Shown here: positions 45,480 through 53,838 of the stretch, piece after piece
Layout: each line of letters begins with the position of its first letter
Position numbering within the stretch: position 1 is the stretch's first letter
Origin: Aliamphritea hakodatensis
GTDB lineage: Bacteria > Pseudomonadota > Gammaproteobacteria > Pseudomonadales > Balneatricaceae
Length of the DNA stretch: 64,000 bases
NCBI RefSeq assembly: GCF_024347195.1
Contig: NZ_AP025281.1
Coordinates: forward strand, 3,286,001-3,350,000
Direction of reading: 5' to 3'
Translations under genes and position numbers: made by a program
The notes under the pieces: model-generated
The model's input: only the letters and a program-made list of their open reading frames with translations
The model's database searches: none
What the model was told of the DNA's origin: nothing

Positions 45480-45953
45480 TTACCCCGTCAGGTCAGCAAA
45501 CTGCCCCCGGGTCAGTAACAGTAAATCGCTGGCCGCCAACTCGATTTCCAGCCCCCGTTTACCCGCGCTGACAAACACCGCCGGCCAGTGCTCAGCCGTT
45601 TTATCCAACAGGGTCGGCAGGGCTTTCTTCTGCCCCAGCGGGCTGATGCCCCCCAACAGATAACCGGAACTTCGCTGCGCCGCCTGCGGGTCTGCCATGG
45701 CAATCTTTTTAACCTTAAAGGCTTTCGCCGCGGCCTTCAGATTCAGCTGGCCTGCAACCGGCACAATGGCGACCCCCAGCTGCTTGTTATCGCCGTTAAG
45801 CGCCACCATCAGGGTTTTATACACCTGAGCAGGATCAATCTGCAGCGCCGCAGCGGCTTCCTCACCATAGGAGGCACATGCCGGATCATGGGTATAACTG
45901 TGCACCTGATGCACAATGCCACGCTTCTCTGCCAGCGTAATTGCGGGGGTCAT
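45480..45953 (-). CDS. ybaK: Cys-tRNA(Pro)/Cys-tRNA(Cys) deacylase YbaK
   Basis: A 157-residue YbaK/EbsC-family protein. YKTLMVALNG and the invariant lysine region VKKIAMADPQAAQRSSGYLLGGISPLG match YbaK, where GGISPLGQKK is the substrate-site signature. It hydrolyses Cys wrongly attached to tRNA(Pro), working after prolyl-tRNA synthetase. Single gene, convergent with the AAA+-like gene. Confidence 0.95.
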   Translation of the reverse strand: MTPAITLAEKRGIVHQVHSYTHDPACASYGEEAAAALQIDPAQVYKTLMVALNGDNKQLGVAIVPVAGQLNLKAAAKAFKVKKIAMADPQAAQRSSGYLLGGISPLGQKKALPTLLDKTAEHWPAVFVSAGKRGLEIELAASDLLLLTRGQFADLTG

Positions 45954-46016
45954 ACAATGCCTTACTTTCTGATCACTGAAAAAAAACCGGCTGATTTCCC
46001 TGCCGGGTACGGTATT

Positions 46017-46235
46017 TTAACGTCGCCGTAACGGTTCAAGGATATCCTCAAGACCGTTGAGTTTTATTTCGTATAACAGCTGCAACAACATACCGATTTC
46101 GCCGGCGGGAAAGCCCTTACCGGAAAACCAGACCAGATAAGGTTCCGGCAGATCCATCAGCACCCGCCCCTGATACTTGCCAAACGGCATCTTCATGGTG
46201 GCAAGTTTTTCGATATGTTTCGTGGTTAAATCCAT
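46017..46235 (-). CDS. DUF3820 family protein
   Basis: About 72 residues from ATG 46235, where the conserved family sequence starts; the frame stays open further upstream but that part is unlike homologues. Core motif is MPFGKYQGRVLMDLPEPYLVWFSGKG in part (MPFGKYQGR, LPEPYLVWF), then EIGMLLQLLYEIKLNGLEDI. The family has been called a quorum-sensing-regulated virulence factor, yet it is found in many harmless bacteria and its action is unknown; parts resemble exonuclease-associated segments. Confidence 0.82.
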   Translation of the reverse strand: MDLTTKHIEKLATMKMPFGKYQGRVLMDLPEPYLVWFSGKGFPAGEIGMLLQLLYEIKLNGLEDILEPLRRR

Positions 46236-46425
46236 GGGCGTTTCCGGTCCGGGGTGACAATCAAAATCAAACCCAGACTTTAACCGATAACAGCCTGCTT
46301 TAAATAGAAAATTTTGCTGATTTACCCTGTGGTAATCGCTACACTCAAAAATATGATCATTTGGCTGAAGCACGTTCACCGCTCACTCTCAGCCGGCTAA
46401 TTACACCGATCCACCGAGGCAATAA

Positions 46426-47259
46426 ATGACCTGTACGCTCAGCCAGTTACACGTATACCCGATCAAATCCACCACCGGCATCAGCCTGAACCGCAGCCAC
46501 GTATCCCCCCGGGGTCTCAGCTTTGACCGCGACTTTATTCTGCGGGATGTAAAAGGCCGGTTTATCACCGCCCGTACTCACCCCAAACTGGTCCTGGCTG
46601 AAGCCAGCCTGACCCCCGGCGGCCTGCTGCTCAGCGCCCCGGGAATGCCAGATCTGGACATCAGCTATGCCGCCTTCAGCAACCAGTATCTGGATGTAAA
46701 AGTCTGGGGCAGTGAAATCAGCGCGCAGCATTGTCAGGCCGATGCCGACCAGTGGTTCAGTACCTATCTGGAAACAGACTGCCAGCTCGTCTACTTCGGT
46801 GAACAGTCACAACGGGAAGTCAGCGGTCATGAAGGTCAGCCGGTCAGTTTTGCCGACGGCTACCCGTTATTGCTGATCTCTCAGGGTTCCCTGAATGACC
46901 TGAATTCGAAGTGCCCGGCCCCAATCAGCTTTGCCCACATGCGGCCCAACATTGTAATCAGCAGCATCGCGCCTTTTGCCGAGGACAGCTGGTCGCAAAT
47001 CCGGATCGGAGACGTTGAATTTGATGTGGTGGAAGCCTGCAGCCGCTGCGTGTTTACCACGGTGGATCCGAAAACCGGCATCCGCAATGAATTCAAAGAA
47101 CCGTTAAAAACCCTGAAGCAATACCGTCGCGACGAAAAAGGTGAAGTGTTCTTCGGCCAGAACCTGATCCCCCGTAATCAGGGAGTGATCCGCGTGGGTG
47201 ATACGGTGGAAATACTCGGCGGCAAAACCCCGGTAAGCCTGTTACCGGCACAAATCTGA
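46426..47259 (+). CDS. MOSC-domain protein, YcbX-like
   Basis: A 277-residue protein with the MOSC N-terminal beta-barrel (LHVYPIKSTTGISLN, about 1-120) and a MOSC domain (about 125-270) carrying the molybdenum-cofactor-binding Cys in ACSRCVFTTVDP. It resembles YcbX, which reduces N-hydroxylated bases and amines, but the C-terminal 2Fe-2S ferredoxin domain of E. coli YcbX is missing, so an outside electron donor is needed. GAGG lies seven bases before the ATG. It is convergent with tmcA, with stop codons touching. Confidence 0.88.
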   Translation: MTCTLSQLHVYPIKSTTGISLNRSHVSPRGLSFDRDFILRDVKGRFITARTHPKLVLAEASLTPGGLLLSAPGMPDLDISYAAFSNQYLDVKVWGSEISAQHCQADADQWFSTYLETDCQLVYFGEQSQREVSGHEGQPVSFADGYPLLLISQGSLNDLNSKCPAPISFAHMRPNIVISSIAPFAEDSWSQIRIGDVEFDVVEACSRCVFTTVDPKTGIRNEFKEPLKTLKQYRRDEKGEVFFGQNLIPRNQGVIRVGDTVEILGGKTPVSLLPAQI

Positions 47260-49437
47260 TTACTCAGCCCGGCATTCATCCAGAAGTTGCCCAACGACGT
47301 CACGCAACTGTTTCAGCAGGTTGCGTGGCGATACGGCGGGCGCGCCCCTCTGCTGACAGGCGTCCCAGTGTTTATTCTGCAACACTTTGCTGATTAATAA
47401 CTGCCGCTGAGCAGCATTCAGCCCGGCCAGTTTTCCTGCCAGCCCGCAGCGATACAGCCATGGCCGTAAGGTAAACTGGCAACTTTCGTACTGCCGGTGC
47501 GCCCCGGCAAATGAACCCAGTTCAGCGGCGTCGGACGGACTCAGCAGAGCGCTGCTTTCACCTGCCCCCACAGCCAGATCGGCAAAAATATCTGCCACCA
47601 GCCGGGCCTCCATATGCTGAAGATAACTGCTCAGTAACGGGCTGAACTGACAGATCAGACGGTTCCGCGCCTCCAGTAACACCCCTTCACCGGCACCACT
47701 GCATGCCTTAAGCATAATGACTCCGTGGGTTGCCCCCACGCTGTCCCGGGTCAGGCCGATCCGGGCCAGCCGGTAACCGTTATGCCGCCAGAAACTCAGC
47801 AATTCAGGGGTCAGCCCGAAGCCGGTTCCCAGCCAGTCCATATGCCTTTCACCGGCATGCTGCTCCAGTTGCTGCAGCATGTGTTCTGCTACCCTGCGAC
47901 GCTGCAATTCCGGCCGCACCGCAATGCGCATAATCCGCAAGCCTTTTAGCCGTCCTGCCCCGGCAATCGCCTCCTGGGCAAGCAAGGTCTGAGGAATAAG
48001 GTGACCTTTTGGCCGCCGGGTACCGGCAAACACAGCGGCTGCCAGAGCATCATCCAGCGGGCCTTCTTCCGCCACCAGCATGGTGCCGAGCAGTTCATTG
48101 CCGGCGACAGAAAACGCCCCCCAGACCTGCAGATTCGGGCTGTCGAGCAGAATACGTAAATCCCCCGGCGTAGTCCGGTAATGGGCCAGTACCAGTAAGC
48201 CGAAAACATCGTTGAGCAGCGCCTCATCTGCCACCAGCGCATCCCGGTCAAGTAACCGCACCTGTATTGCGGCCGTCAGTGCCCCTGGGTCGTCATGCAA
48301 CGGCTCAGGTTCAGCGGCCAGCATCAGCGCCTTAAAGGTAAATACTTCCAGCGGATCGCCCGCCGCCCAACGCACCGGCGTCGTCAGACGCAGATCGTGC
48401 CAGCCCGGGCGCTGGCTGTTCAGCAAGCCTTTAAAACGTACCGCAAACCCCTGTCCGGTACCTTCATAGCCATGAATTGTTGAAGCAAATACACACCGGG
48501 AATAACCGGCCAGCAAGCGGGCCAGCACCGGCACCGGAATCGCTGCCGCCTCATCCACCAGCAGAACATCTGTTTCAGGCATGACTTCCAGCATACGGTC
48601 TGGCTGATAAAAACGGACTGACGCATCCCCAAGGCATACCGCACCCGGTTCAGCGTGGCATTCAGCAAGGTTCGCTGCCGCCGCACTGAACAGCGCTTCA
48701 ACGGCAGATAGAGCCGGTGCCACCACAGTGATTTTTGCAACGCCCTGCTGAATGAGCGCGGCCGCCAGCAAGCCAAGACTGGCTGACTTTCCCCGCCCCC
48801 GGTCGGCCGTTACCACCTGCACCGCCGGCCGTTTTGACAGGCACTGTGCGGTCAGATGCTCAACCAGTTGCTGCTGTTCCAGGCTGCGATAAGGGTTTTT
48901 ATATGGGTCACCGGCTTCCGGCAAAGGCAGATCAGGCATACCCGGCAGCGGCTGCCCCTGACGGATCAGATACAGCGCGTCGTCGCCGGAAATCACCCCA
49001 GCAAGACGGCGGATAAACCGCCGGCCAACATCATCCGCGCAATAGGGCTCCACCGCGATATGCTGTAACTCAGGATCGTTAAAACCCGGCCACTCATCCA
49101 GCGGTGGCACCAGCAGTAACATCAGCCCACCGGCCACCAGTACACCGCTGACCTGTCCAAAGGCATTCGGGTTAAACCCTGCAAAGGCATCGACCACCAG
49201 ACGCTGGCGTTCCTGCCCCAGACAGCTGCCGGCCTGTTTCGGGCTGATACATTCCACACCGTCCGGTCTGTTTAAAGGCGACGCATCACTGCCCAGCCAT
49301 AAGCACCCTTCCGGTTTGTCCAGCCCGCTGAGCTGCTGATTGAGCCAGTCAGGCTCACCACTGATAACCAGCAGAGCGCGCTGCCGCCGTGCGCCGGCAC
49401 AGGCCGACAGCTGCTGCAGATATTCACGGGTTAACAT
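47260..49437 (-). CDS. tmcA: tRNA(Met) cytidine acetyltransferase TmcA
   Basis: A 725-residue protein with an N-terminal DUF1726 part, an ATPase/helicase-like domain with Walker A TADRGRGKSA (about residue 205) and LLVDEAAAIPVP, and a GNAT acetyltransferase domain (about 370-540) with RIAVRPELQRRRVAEHML and WLGTGFGLTPELL. It makes N4-acetylcytidine at the wobble base of elongator tRNA(Met). No ribosome site is obvious before the ATG, but the upstream GGDEF-like gene ends 13 bp away, so the two are probably one transcript. Confidence 0.95.
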   Translation of the reverse strand: MLTREYLQQLSACAGARRQRALLVISGEPDWLNQQLSGLDKPEGCLWLGSDASPLNRPDGVECISPKQAGSCLGQERQRLVVDAFAGFNPNAFGQVSGVLVAGGLMLLLVPPLDEWPGFNDPELQHIAVEPYCADDVGRRFIRRLAGVISGDDALYLIRQGQPLPGMPDLPLPEAGDPYKNPYRSLEQQQLVEHLTAQCLSKRPAVQVVTADRGRGKSASLGLLAAALIQQGVAKITVVAPALSAVEALFSAAAANLAECHAEPGAVCLGDASVRFYQPDRMLEVMPETDVLLVDEAAAIPVPVLARLLAGYSRCVFASTIHGYEGTGQGFAVRFKGLLNSQRPGWHDLRLTTPVRWAAGDPLEVFTFKALMLAAEPEPLHDDPGALTAAIQVRLLDRDALVADEALLNDVFGLLVLAHYRTTPGDLRILLDSPNLQVWGAFSVAGNELLGTMLVAEEGPLDDALAAAVFAGTRRPKGHLIPQTLLAQEAIAGAGRLKGLRIMRIAVRPELQRRRVAEHMLQQLEQHAGERHMDWLGTGFGLTPELLSFWRHNGYRLARIGLTRDSVGATHGVIMLKACSGAGEGVLLEARNRLICQFSPLLSSYLQHMEARLVADIFADLAVGAGESSALLSPSDAAELGSFAGAHRQYESCQFTLRPWLYRCGLAGKLAGLNAAQRQLLISKVLQNKHWDACQQRGAPAVSPRNLLKQLRDVVGQLLDECRAE

Positions 49438-49450
49438 GGGAAAAGAAGAA

Positions 49451-50413
49451 TCAGTCTGAATAGGTCACTGGTACTTCCAGCGACTGTTCTGTATTGAAGC
49501 TGACCTGATTGCCGCCATTATCCTGCGCCTGTTGCAGCAGGTCTTCAGTTAACTGCTGAATATGCGCAGCACTGAGTTGTGCCGACGGCTGCATCGTGCT
49601 CACCCCCAGGCTCAGCAGCATTGGCTGTCCGCCCAGAATAATTTCAGCAGCCTGCTGCCGCAGACGTTCCGCCAGCTGTGGCGACTGTTCATTGGTGGCC
49701 GGCAATAGCAGAGCAAAGCGGTTGTCACTGATCCGGGCAATCACGTCGCCGGGACGGAATACCGTTTGTTGCAGATTTTCCGCCAGTAACTGTGCCATTA
49801 CCGGATGATCTTCTTCCGGTAAATCATTCAGATATTCACCGTCCGGTTCCAGCAAAATTAATGACAGCGGCGTAAACTCACGCACTGCACGGCGGCATTC
49901 AATATCCAGCAAAATTTCGAACTGGCTGGCATTCACCAGCCCGGTTGCCGGGTCTTTGCCGCTGGCCTGTTCGATCTGTTCACGGCTCATTTCCAGCGAC
50001 TGCTGATGCTCATCCACCAGCGCCTCATACCGGCGGTTACGCCGCCAGTTCATCACCAGCAAATTTACCGTAAAGAAAATAAGTATCGCCGCCAGGCCGG
50101 CAATCAGTTCAGGTAACAAGGTGAAATGGCTATCAATGACCGGCTGAGAAACCCGGTCAAAATCTGCCCGTTCAAGACCACTGGCCGCATACATCTGCCA
50201 GAGTTCATCAATACTGTTTACCCCGTCAGCTGCCTGCTGGCTTACCCCGCTGACCTGCGCTTCCAGCGCCACACGGATTCCCTGCACAGCAACCTGCTCT
50301 TCATAGGCATGCAGTCCGAAAACCGTCCCCATCCACACGACAGCACCACCGGCAGCGGCCATCAGCAACTGGGAAAACCAGCCTTCACGTGGGTTTTGTT
50401 CTGTCACAGACAA
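49451..50413 (-). CDS. Membrane protein with degenerate GGDEF domain and intact I-site
   Basis: A 320-residue protein starting at TTG 50413 (AAGGA six bases upstream). Transmembrane helices at about 15-35 and 98-122 enclose a small periplasmic domain. The GGDEF domain (about 153-315) has SDNRF (229-233) where the active site should be, and the metal-binding strand reads LILLEPDGEY. It cannot be a normal cyclase. Yet RPGD (220-223) keeps the RxxD inhibitory site with the exact five-residue spacing, so it could bind cyclic-di-GMP as a receptor. It precedes tmcA; functional connection is unclear. Confidence 0.85.
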   Translation of the reverse strand: MSVTEQNPREGWFSQLLMAAAGGAVVWMGTVFGLHAYEEQVAVQGIRVALEAQVSGVSQQAADGVNSIDELWQMYAASGLERADFDRVSQPVIDSHFTLLPELIAGLAAILIFFTVNLLVMNWRRNRRYEALVDEHQQSLEMSREQIEQASGKDPATGLVNASQFEILLDIECRRAVREFTPLSLILLEPDGEYLNDLPEEDHPVMAQLLAENLQQTVFRPGDVIARISDNRFALLLPATNEQSPQLAERLRQQAAEIILGGQPMLLSLGVSTMQPSAQLSAAHIQQLTEDLLQQAQDNGGNQVSFNTEQSLEVPVTYSD

Positions 50414-50537
50414 AATCTTTCCTTAAATATTACGGGTAACATCTGCCCCGGCAATCAGCCGCCGGGCGCCCGGTACAGGCGTTCTACAAACCTAATATCT
50501 TTTCCCGGGTGATGCAACGCACAACCGCCCGAAATGA

Positions 50538-51143
50538 TTACTGTCCGTAGGTTTTATGGGGCTGATTCAGATACGCAAGTTCTTCCGGCGTGGATTCCCT
50601 GCCCAGCACCGTATTGCGGTATGGAAAACGGCCAAAACGGGCAATCAGCTCCCGGTGCTCATGGGCGAAATCCAGCGCATTATCCAGTACCTGACGGTGC
50701 TCAATGCCCATTTCACCGAACAGGCTTTCCAGACATTTAATATGCTGATCCTGCTCCTGCAGTGACTCCGCATGTTCCAGCGGCATATAGAAGAACAGTT
50801 TCTCGCTCAGCTCCAGCGCCCGGTCATGGCCCAGTTCGATGCCCTCTTTGCTCAGTGCCGCGGCTTTGCTGTCTCCGGAAAACGCCTCAGCACTGCCACG
50901 GTAAATATTGCGGCTGAACTGATCCAGTAAAATAATCAGCGCCAGACGGCCCCGGGGCTGCCGGGCCCATTCATCCAGTTCACCGGCCAGCGCCTGCCGG
51001 ACCCGCTGGCCAAACGCATCGCGGATCAGGTTATCCACGTCTTCCCCGCCATACCACCAGAGTTTTTTCCGGTCCGGGGTCGCCAGGCCATCACACAAAT
51101 CACCAAACCAGAAATGCAGAATCTCTTCAATTTTCTCAGTCAT
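50538..51143 (-). CDS. DUF924 family protein
   Basis: A 201-residue helical protein. IEEILHFWFGDL, LALIILLDQFSRNIYRG and YMPLEHAESLQEQD match the conserved family pattern, and EHRELIARFGRFPYRNTVLGRESTPEEL closes it in part (RFGRFPYRN). The fold is TPR-like. Function is not established. Single gene, divergent from the LysM-like gene. Confidence 0.88.
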   Translation of the reverse strand: MTEKIEEILHFWFGDLCDGLATPDRKKLWWYGGEDVDNLIRDAFGQRVRQALAGELDEWARQPRGRLALIILLDQFSRNIYRGSAEAFSGDSKAAALSKEGIELGHDRALELSEKLFFYMPLEHAESLQEQDQHIKCLESLFGEMGIEHRQVLDNALDFAHEHRELIARFGRFPYRNTVLGRESTPEELAYLNQPHKTYGQ

Positions 51144-51268
51144 GCAGATTATCCGTCTTCAAAATCCACTACAGAGTATAAGATATACCCGTAAACTTAT
51201 AATTTATATCTTTAAAGTCAGCAGCTTCTGCTTTAGTCTGAGACTATATTCAGCCGAGGAAATCCGAA

Positions 51269-52396
51269 ATGCGTGCGTTACTTATCGTAGCCGTTATCGC
51301 CGTTCTGGCGATTGCCGGTGTGTATATCTACCAGACAATGCAACCTGCTGTTTCACCTCAACCCGCCAGCCAGGGATCAGACCGGACCACATCCGGCCAG
51401 CTACCCAAAGTCACGCACAGCAGCCAGGGCGACCAGCCAACATCACAACCTGACACCCCCTCGCCAGCCAGTTCAGCCCCGGACACCGGCAGCAACAAAC
51501 CAATCACCGGCACCATCAAAGTTCAGCCGGTGGATGAAGCACAGCTGTCTGCCAGCGATAACATCCTCGAAGAAGTGATCGCCTCTCCGGTAGATGAACT
51601 GACCAAACAGGCTGCCAAACAACATATTGAAGAGGTTACCCGTTCGCCGCAGGAAGCCATCGATATTCAGAAGGCCGACCATTTTGTAACCGTCGACCAG
51701 TTGCTGGAACTGCCTTTACAACAACTGATTACCCCGGCCACTACCCAGGCACCGGTAGCAGACGAAGACAACGCGAAAACCTTTGCCGTGGATACCGGCC
51801 CGATCAAATCCCGGTCACTGGATGATCCTGCCAGCAGCGGTCAGGCAGCAGCGAAACAGCCAGAAAGCACCGGCTTCTCATTTGAGAACATCAAACGCAA
51901 AATCGTCACTGTGTTCAGTGATGAAGAAGACGGTTCAGAGCCTTCTCCACAGGTAGTCTCCCGCACCAAGGCCGCCACCGAAGAAGCCATCGCCCAGCTG
52001 GATAACCAGATTAAACTGCAGGCACTGCTGAACAATCCGGAAACCGCCAAAGATCAGGTGTTCTTTATTCACGCGGTCACCGGCGGCGACAAACAGGGTC
52101 TGTGGGGCATTATCCAGCACGGTGTGATTAAAACCTTTGCTAAGGGCATCCGTATTCAGGATAAAGTGATGACCGCCGACATTCCCCGGGAAGCCGATGA
52201 GCGTCTGGCAAACCGCAGCAGTTCATTCCTCGGGGCCATCCTGGACCGCAAAGTGAAAGACACCTACGTGTATAACTATCAGAAAGGTATTCTTGGCCAG
52301 AACCCTGATCTGATCACCCCGGGTCAGGAACTGATCATTGTCAGCTTTGAAGAAGCAGAATTAATCGCCATCTATAATCACTTTGTTAACCAGTAA
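51269..52396 (+). CDS. Membrane-anchored protein with LysM-like C-terminus
   Basis: A 375-residue protein with one N-terminal transmembrane anchor (about 4-22), a proline/serine/glutamine-rich linker (about 25-75), a charged middle region (about 80-250), and a C-terminal part (about 255-372) ending with YNYQKGILGQNPDLITPGQELIIV in part (GQNPDLITPGQELIIV), which looks like half a LysM. It probably faces the periplasm and may touch peptidoglycan. I do not recognise a named family. GAGG precedes the ATG. The GST gene follows 11 bp later and may be co-transcribed. Confidence 0.65.
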   Translation: MRALLIVAVIAVLAIAGVYIYQTMQPAVSPQPASQGSDRTTSGQLPKVTHSSQGDQPTSQPDTPSPASSAPDTGSNKPITGTIKVQPVDEAQLSASDNILEEVIASPVDELTKQAAKQHIEEVTRSPQEAIDIQKADHFVTVDQLLELPLQQLITPATTQAPVADEDNAKTFAVDTGPIKSRSLDDPASSGQAAAKQPESTGFSFENIKRKIVTVFSDEEDGSEPSPQVVSRTKAATEEAIAQLDNQIKLQALLNNPETAKDQVFFIHAVTGGDKQGLWGIIQHGVIKTFAKGIRIQDKVMTADIPREADERLANRSSSFLGAILDRKVKDTYVYNYQKGILGQNPDLITPGQELIIVSFEEAELIAIYNHFVNQ

Positions 52397-52407
52397 CCGG
52401 CATCGCA

Positions 52408-53034
52408 ATGATTGATCTGTATACCTGGGGCACCCCCAATGGCCGCAAAGTCTCCATTATGCTGGAAGCCTGCGGCCTGCCCTATCACGTTCACCGCATT
52501 GATATCGGCGCCGGCGACCAGTTTACACCTGAGTTTCTGGCCATCAGCCCGAATAACCGCATTCCCGCCATAACCGACAGCGACGGTCCGGACGGCCTGC
52601 CGGTATCCGTCTTTGAAAGCGGTGCCATCCTGCTCTATCTGGCGGAGAAAACCGGCCGCTTTTTGCCGGCAGATCCCCGCGAAAAAATCACCTGCATGGA
52701 ATGGCTGATGTGGCAGATGGGCGGTTTTGGCCCCATGCTCGGGCAGGCCCACCACTTCAACCGCTTCGCCAAAGAAGATGTGCCTTACGGTAAACAGCGC
52801 TATACCGCTGAAGCCAAACGGCTCTGGGGCGTGCTGGATAAACATCTGGCAGACAAAACCTACATCTGCGGTGAAAACCAGAGCATTGCCGATTTTGCCA
52901 TCTACCCCTGGGCCTGCCGTTACGAATGGCAAACCGTCGAACTGGATGACTTCCCCGCCGTACACCGCTGGATGCAGCGGCTGGCCGTGGAGGATTACAT
53001 CACCAAAGGCATGCAGATCCCCGATACCCGCTGA
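52408..53034 (+). CDS. Glutathione S-transferase, YfcG-like
   Basis: A 208-residue GST with thioredoxin-like N-terminal domain (MIDLYTWGTPNGRKVSIML, NNRIPAITD, VFESGAILLYLAEKTGRF) and helical C-terminal domain (SIADFAIYPWA). The Thr-Pro-Asn-Gly run matches Nu-class YfcG and related disulfide-bond oxidoreductases, which use glutathione for disulfide reduction rather than conjugation. Cytoplasmic. Follows the LysM-like gene closely. Confidence 0.92.
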   Translation: MIDLYTWGTPNGRKVSIMLEACGLPYHVHRIDIGAGDQFTPEFLAISPNNRIPAITDSDGPDGLPVSVFESGAILLYLAEKTGRFLPADPREKITCMEWLMWQMGGFGPMLGQAHHFNRFAKEDVPYGKQRYTAEAKRLWGVLDKHLADKTYICGENQSIADFAIYPWACRYEWQTVELDDFPAVHRWMQRLAVEDYITKGMQIPDTR

Positions 53035-53072
53035 ATCAGCCCCCTCATGAAAAACACACAGGCCATACGGAT

Positions 53073-53690
53073 ATGCTCAGTACTGAATTCTTAATCACAT
53101 CATTAGTGGTGGTCCTGCTGCCGGGCACCGGGGTCATTTTCACCCTGGCCACCGGCCTCAGCCTCGGCCGCCGGGCCAGTCTGTTTGCGGCGGCGGGCTG
53201 TACGCTGGGGATCATTCCGCACCTGCTGGCCAGTATCTTTGGGCTGGCCGCCCTGCTGCACACCAGCAGCCTGGCATTCCAGCTGTTTAAATACGCCGGG
53301 GTAATCTATCTGCTCTATCTGGCATGGGGCATGTGGCGCGACACCGGCAGCATCCGCTTTGACAATGCCGGCACCGCCCCCGTACAAGACTGGCGGATTG
53401 CCCTGCAGGCCATGCTGATTAACGTGCTGAACCCCAAGTTATCAATATTCTTTCTGGCATTTCTGCCGCAGTTTTTACCCACTGCCACAACTACACCGCT
53501 GGCAGACATGCTGCTCCTCAGCCTGACCTTCATGCTGATGACACTGCTGGTCTTTATTGGCTACGGCCTGTTTGCCCACCACGTTAAACACTACATCCAG
53601 CACAGCCCGACAATTCTGAGCTGGCTGCAGCGCAGCTTTGCCGGCATCTTTGTTGCCCTGAGTGCCCGGCTGGCCAGCAGCGAACAGTAA
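53073..53690 (+). CDS. LysE/RhtB-family exporter
   Basis: A 205-residue inner-membrane protein with about six hydrophobic segments. LLPGTGVIFTLATGLSLGRRASL and FKYAGVIYLLYLAWGMWRD carry the LysE/RhtB pattern, including the proline-glycine in the first helix. Members export amino acids or small cationic metabolites. It lies 39 bp after the GST and 148 bp before the methylamine operon. Whether it exports a product of that operon is not known. Confidence 0.9.
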   Translation: MLSTEFLITSLVVVLLPGTGVIFTLATGLSLGRRASLFAAAGCTLGIIPHLLASIFGLAALLHTSSLAFQLFKYAGVIYLLYLAWGMWRDTGSIRFDNAGTAPVQDWRIALQAMLINVLNPKLSIFFLAFLPQFLPTATTTPLADMLLLSLTFMLMTLLVFIGYGLFAHHVKHYIQHSPTILSWLQRSFAGIFVALSARLASSEQ

Positions 53691-53729
53691 GCCGTTACCC
53701 CCTCATTCTGCCGGTTAAAGACGGCCGCC

Positions 53730-53760
53730 CATTAAGCATGACTAAAACTCATGCTTAATG
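53730..53760. promoter_or_regulatory. Perfect 12-bp inverted repeat upstream of the mttB-sox operon
   Basis: CATTAAGCATGA (53730-53741), seven-base spacer CTAAAAC, TCATGCTTAATG (53749-53760). It is 78 bp before the methyltransferase start and 40 bp after the LysE-type gene. No immediate T-run follows, so a dimeric repressor operator is at least as likely as a terminator for lysE. No regulator gene adjoins the operon. Confidence 0.55.
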
Positions 53761-53838
53761 ATTTTAAATCGTTTTTGCCTTGTTCCCGCCTGTTTTATTT
53801 TGCCGTGAAGCCAATTCATAAAAACAAACAGGCCAGCT

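Noticed and set aside
53691..53838. Possible cobalamin or glycine riboswitch before the methyltransferase gene
   Set aside because: The 148-bp region is AT-rich, holds only the simple inverted repeat, and lacks the conserved multi-stem elements of either riboswitch.
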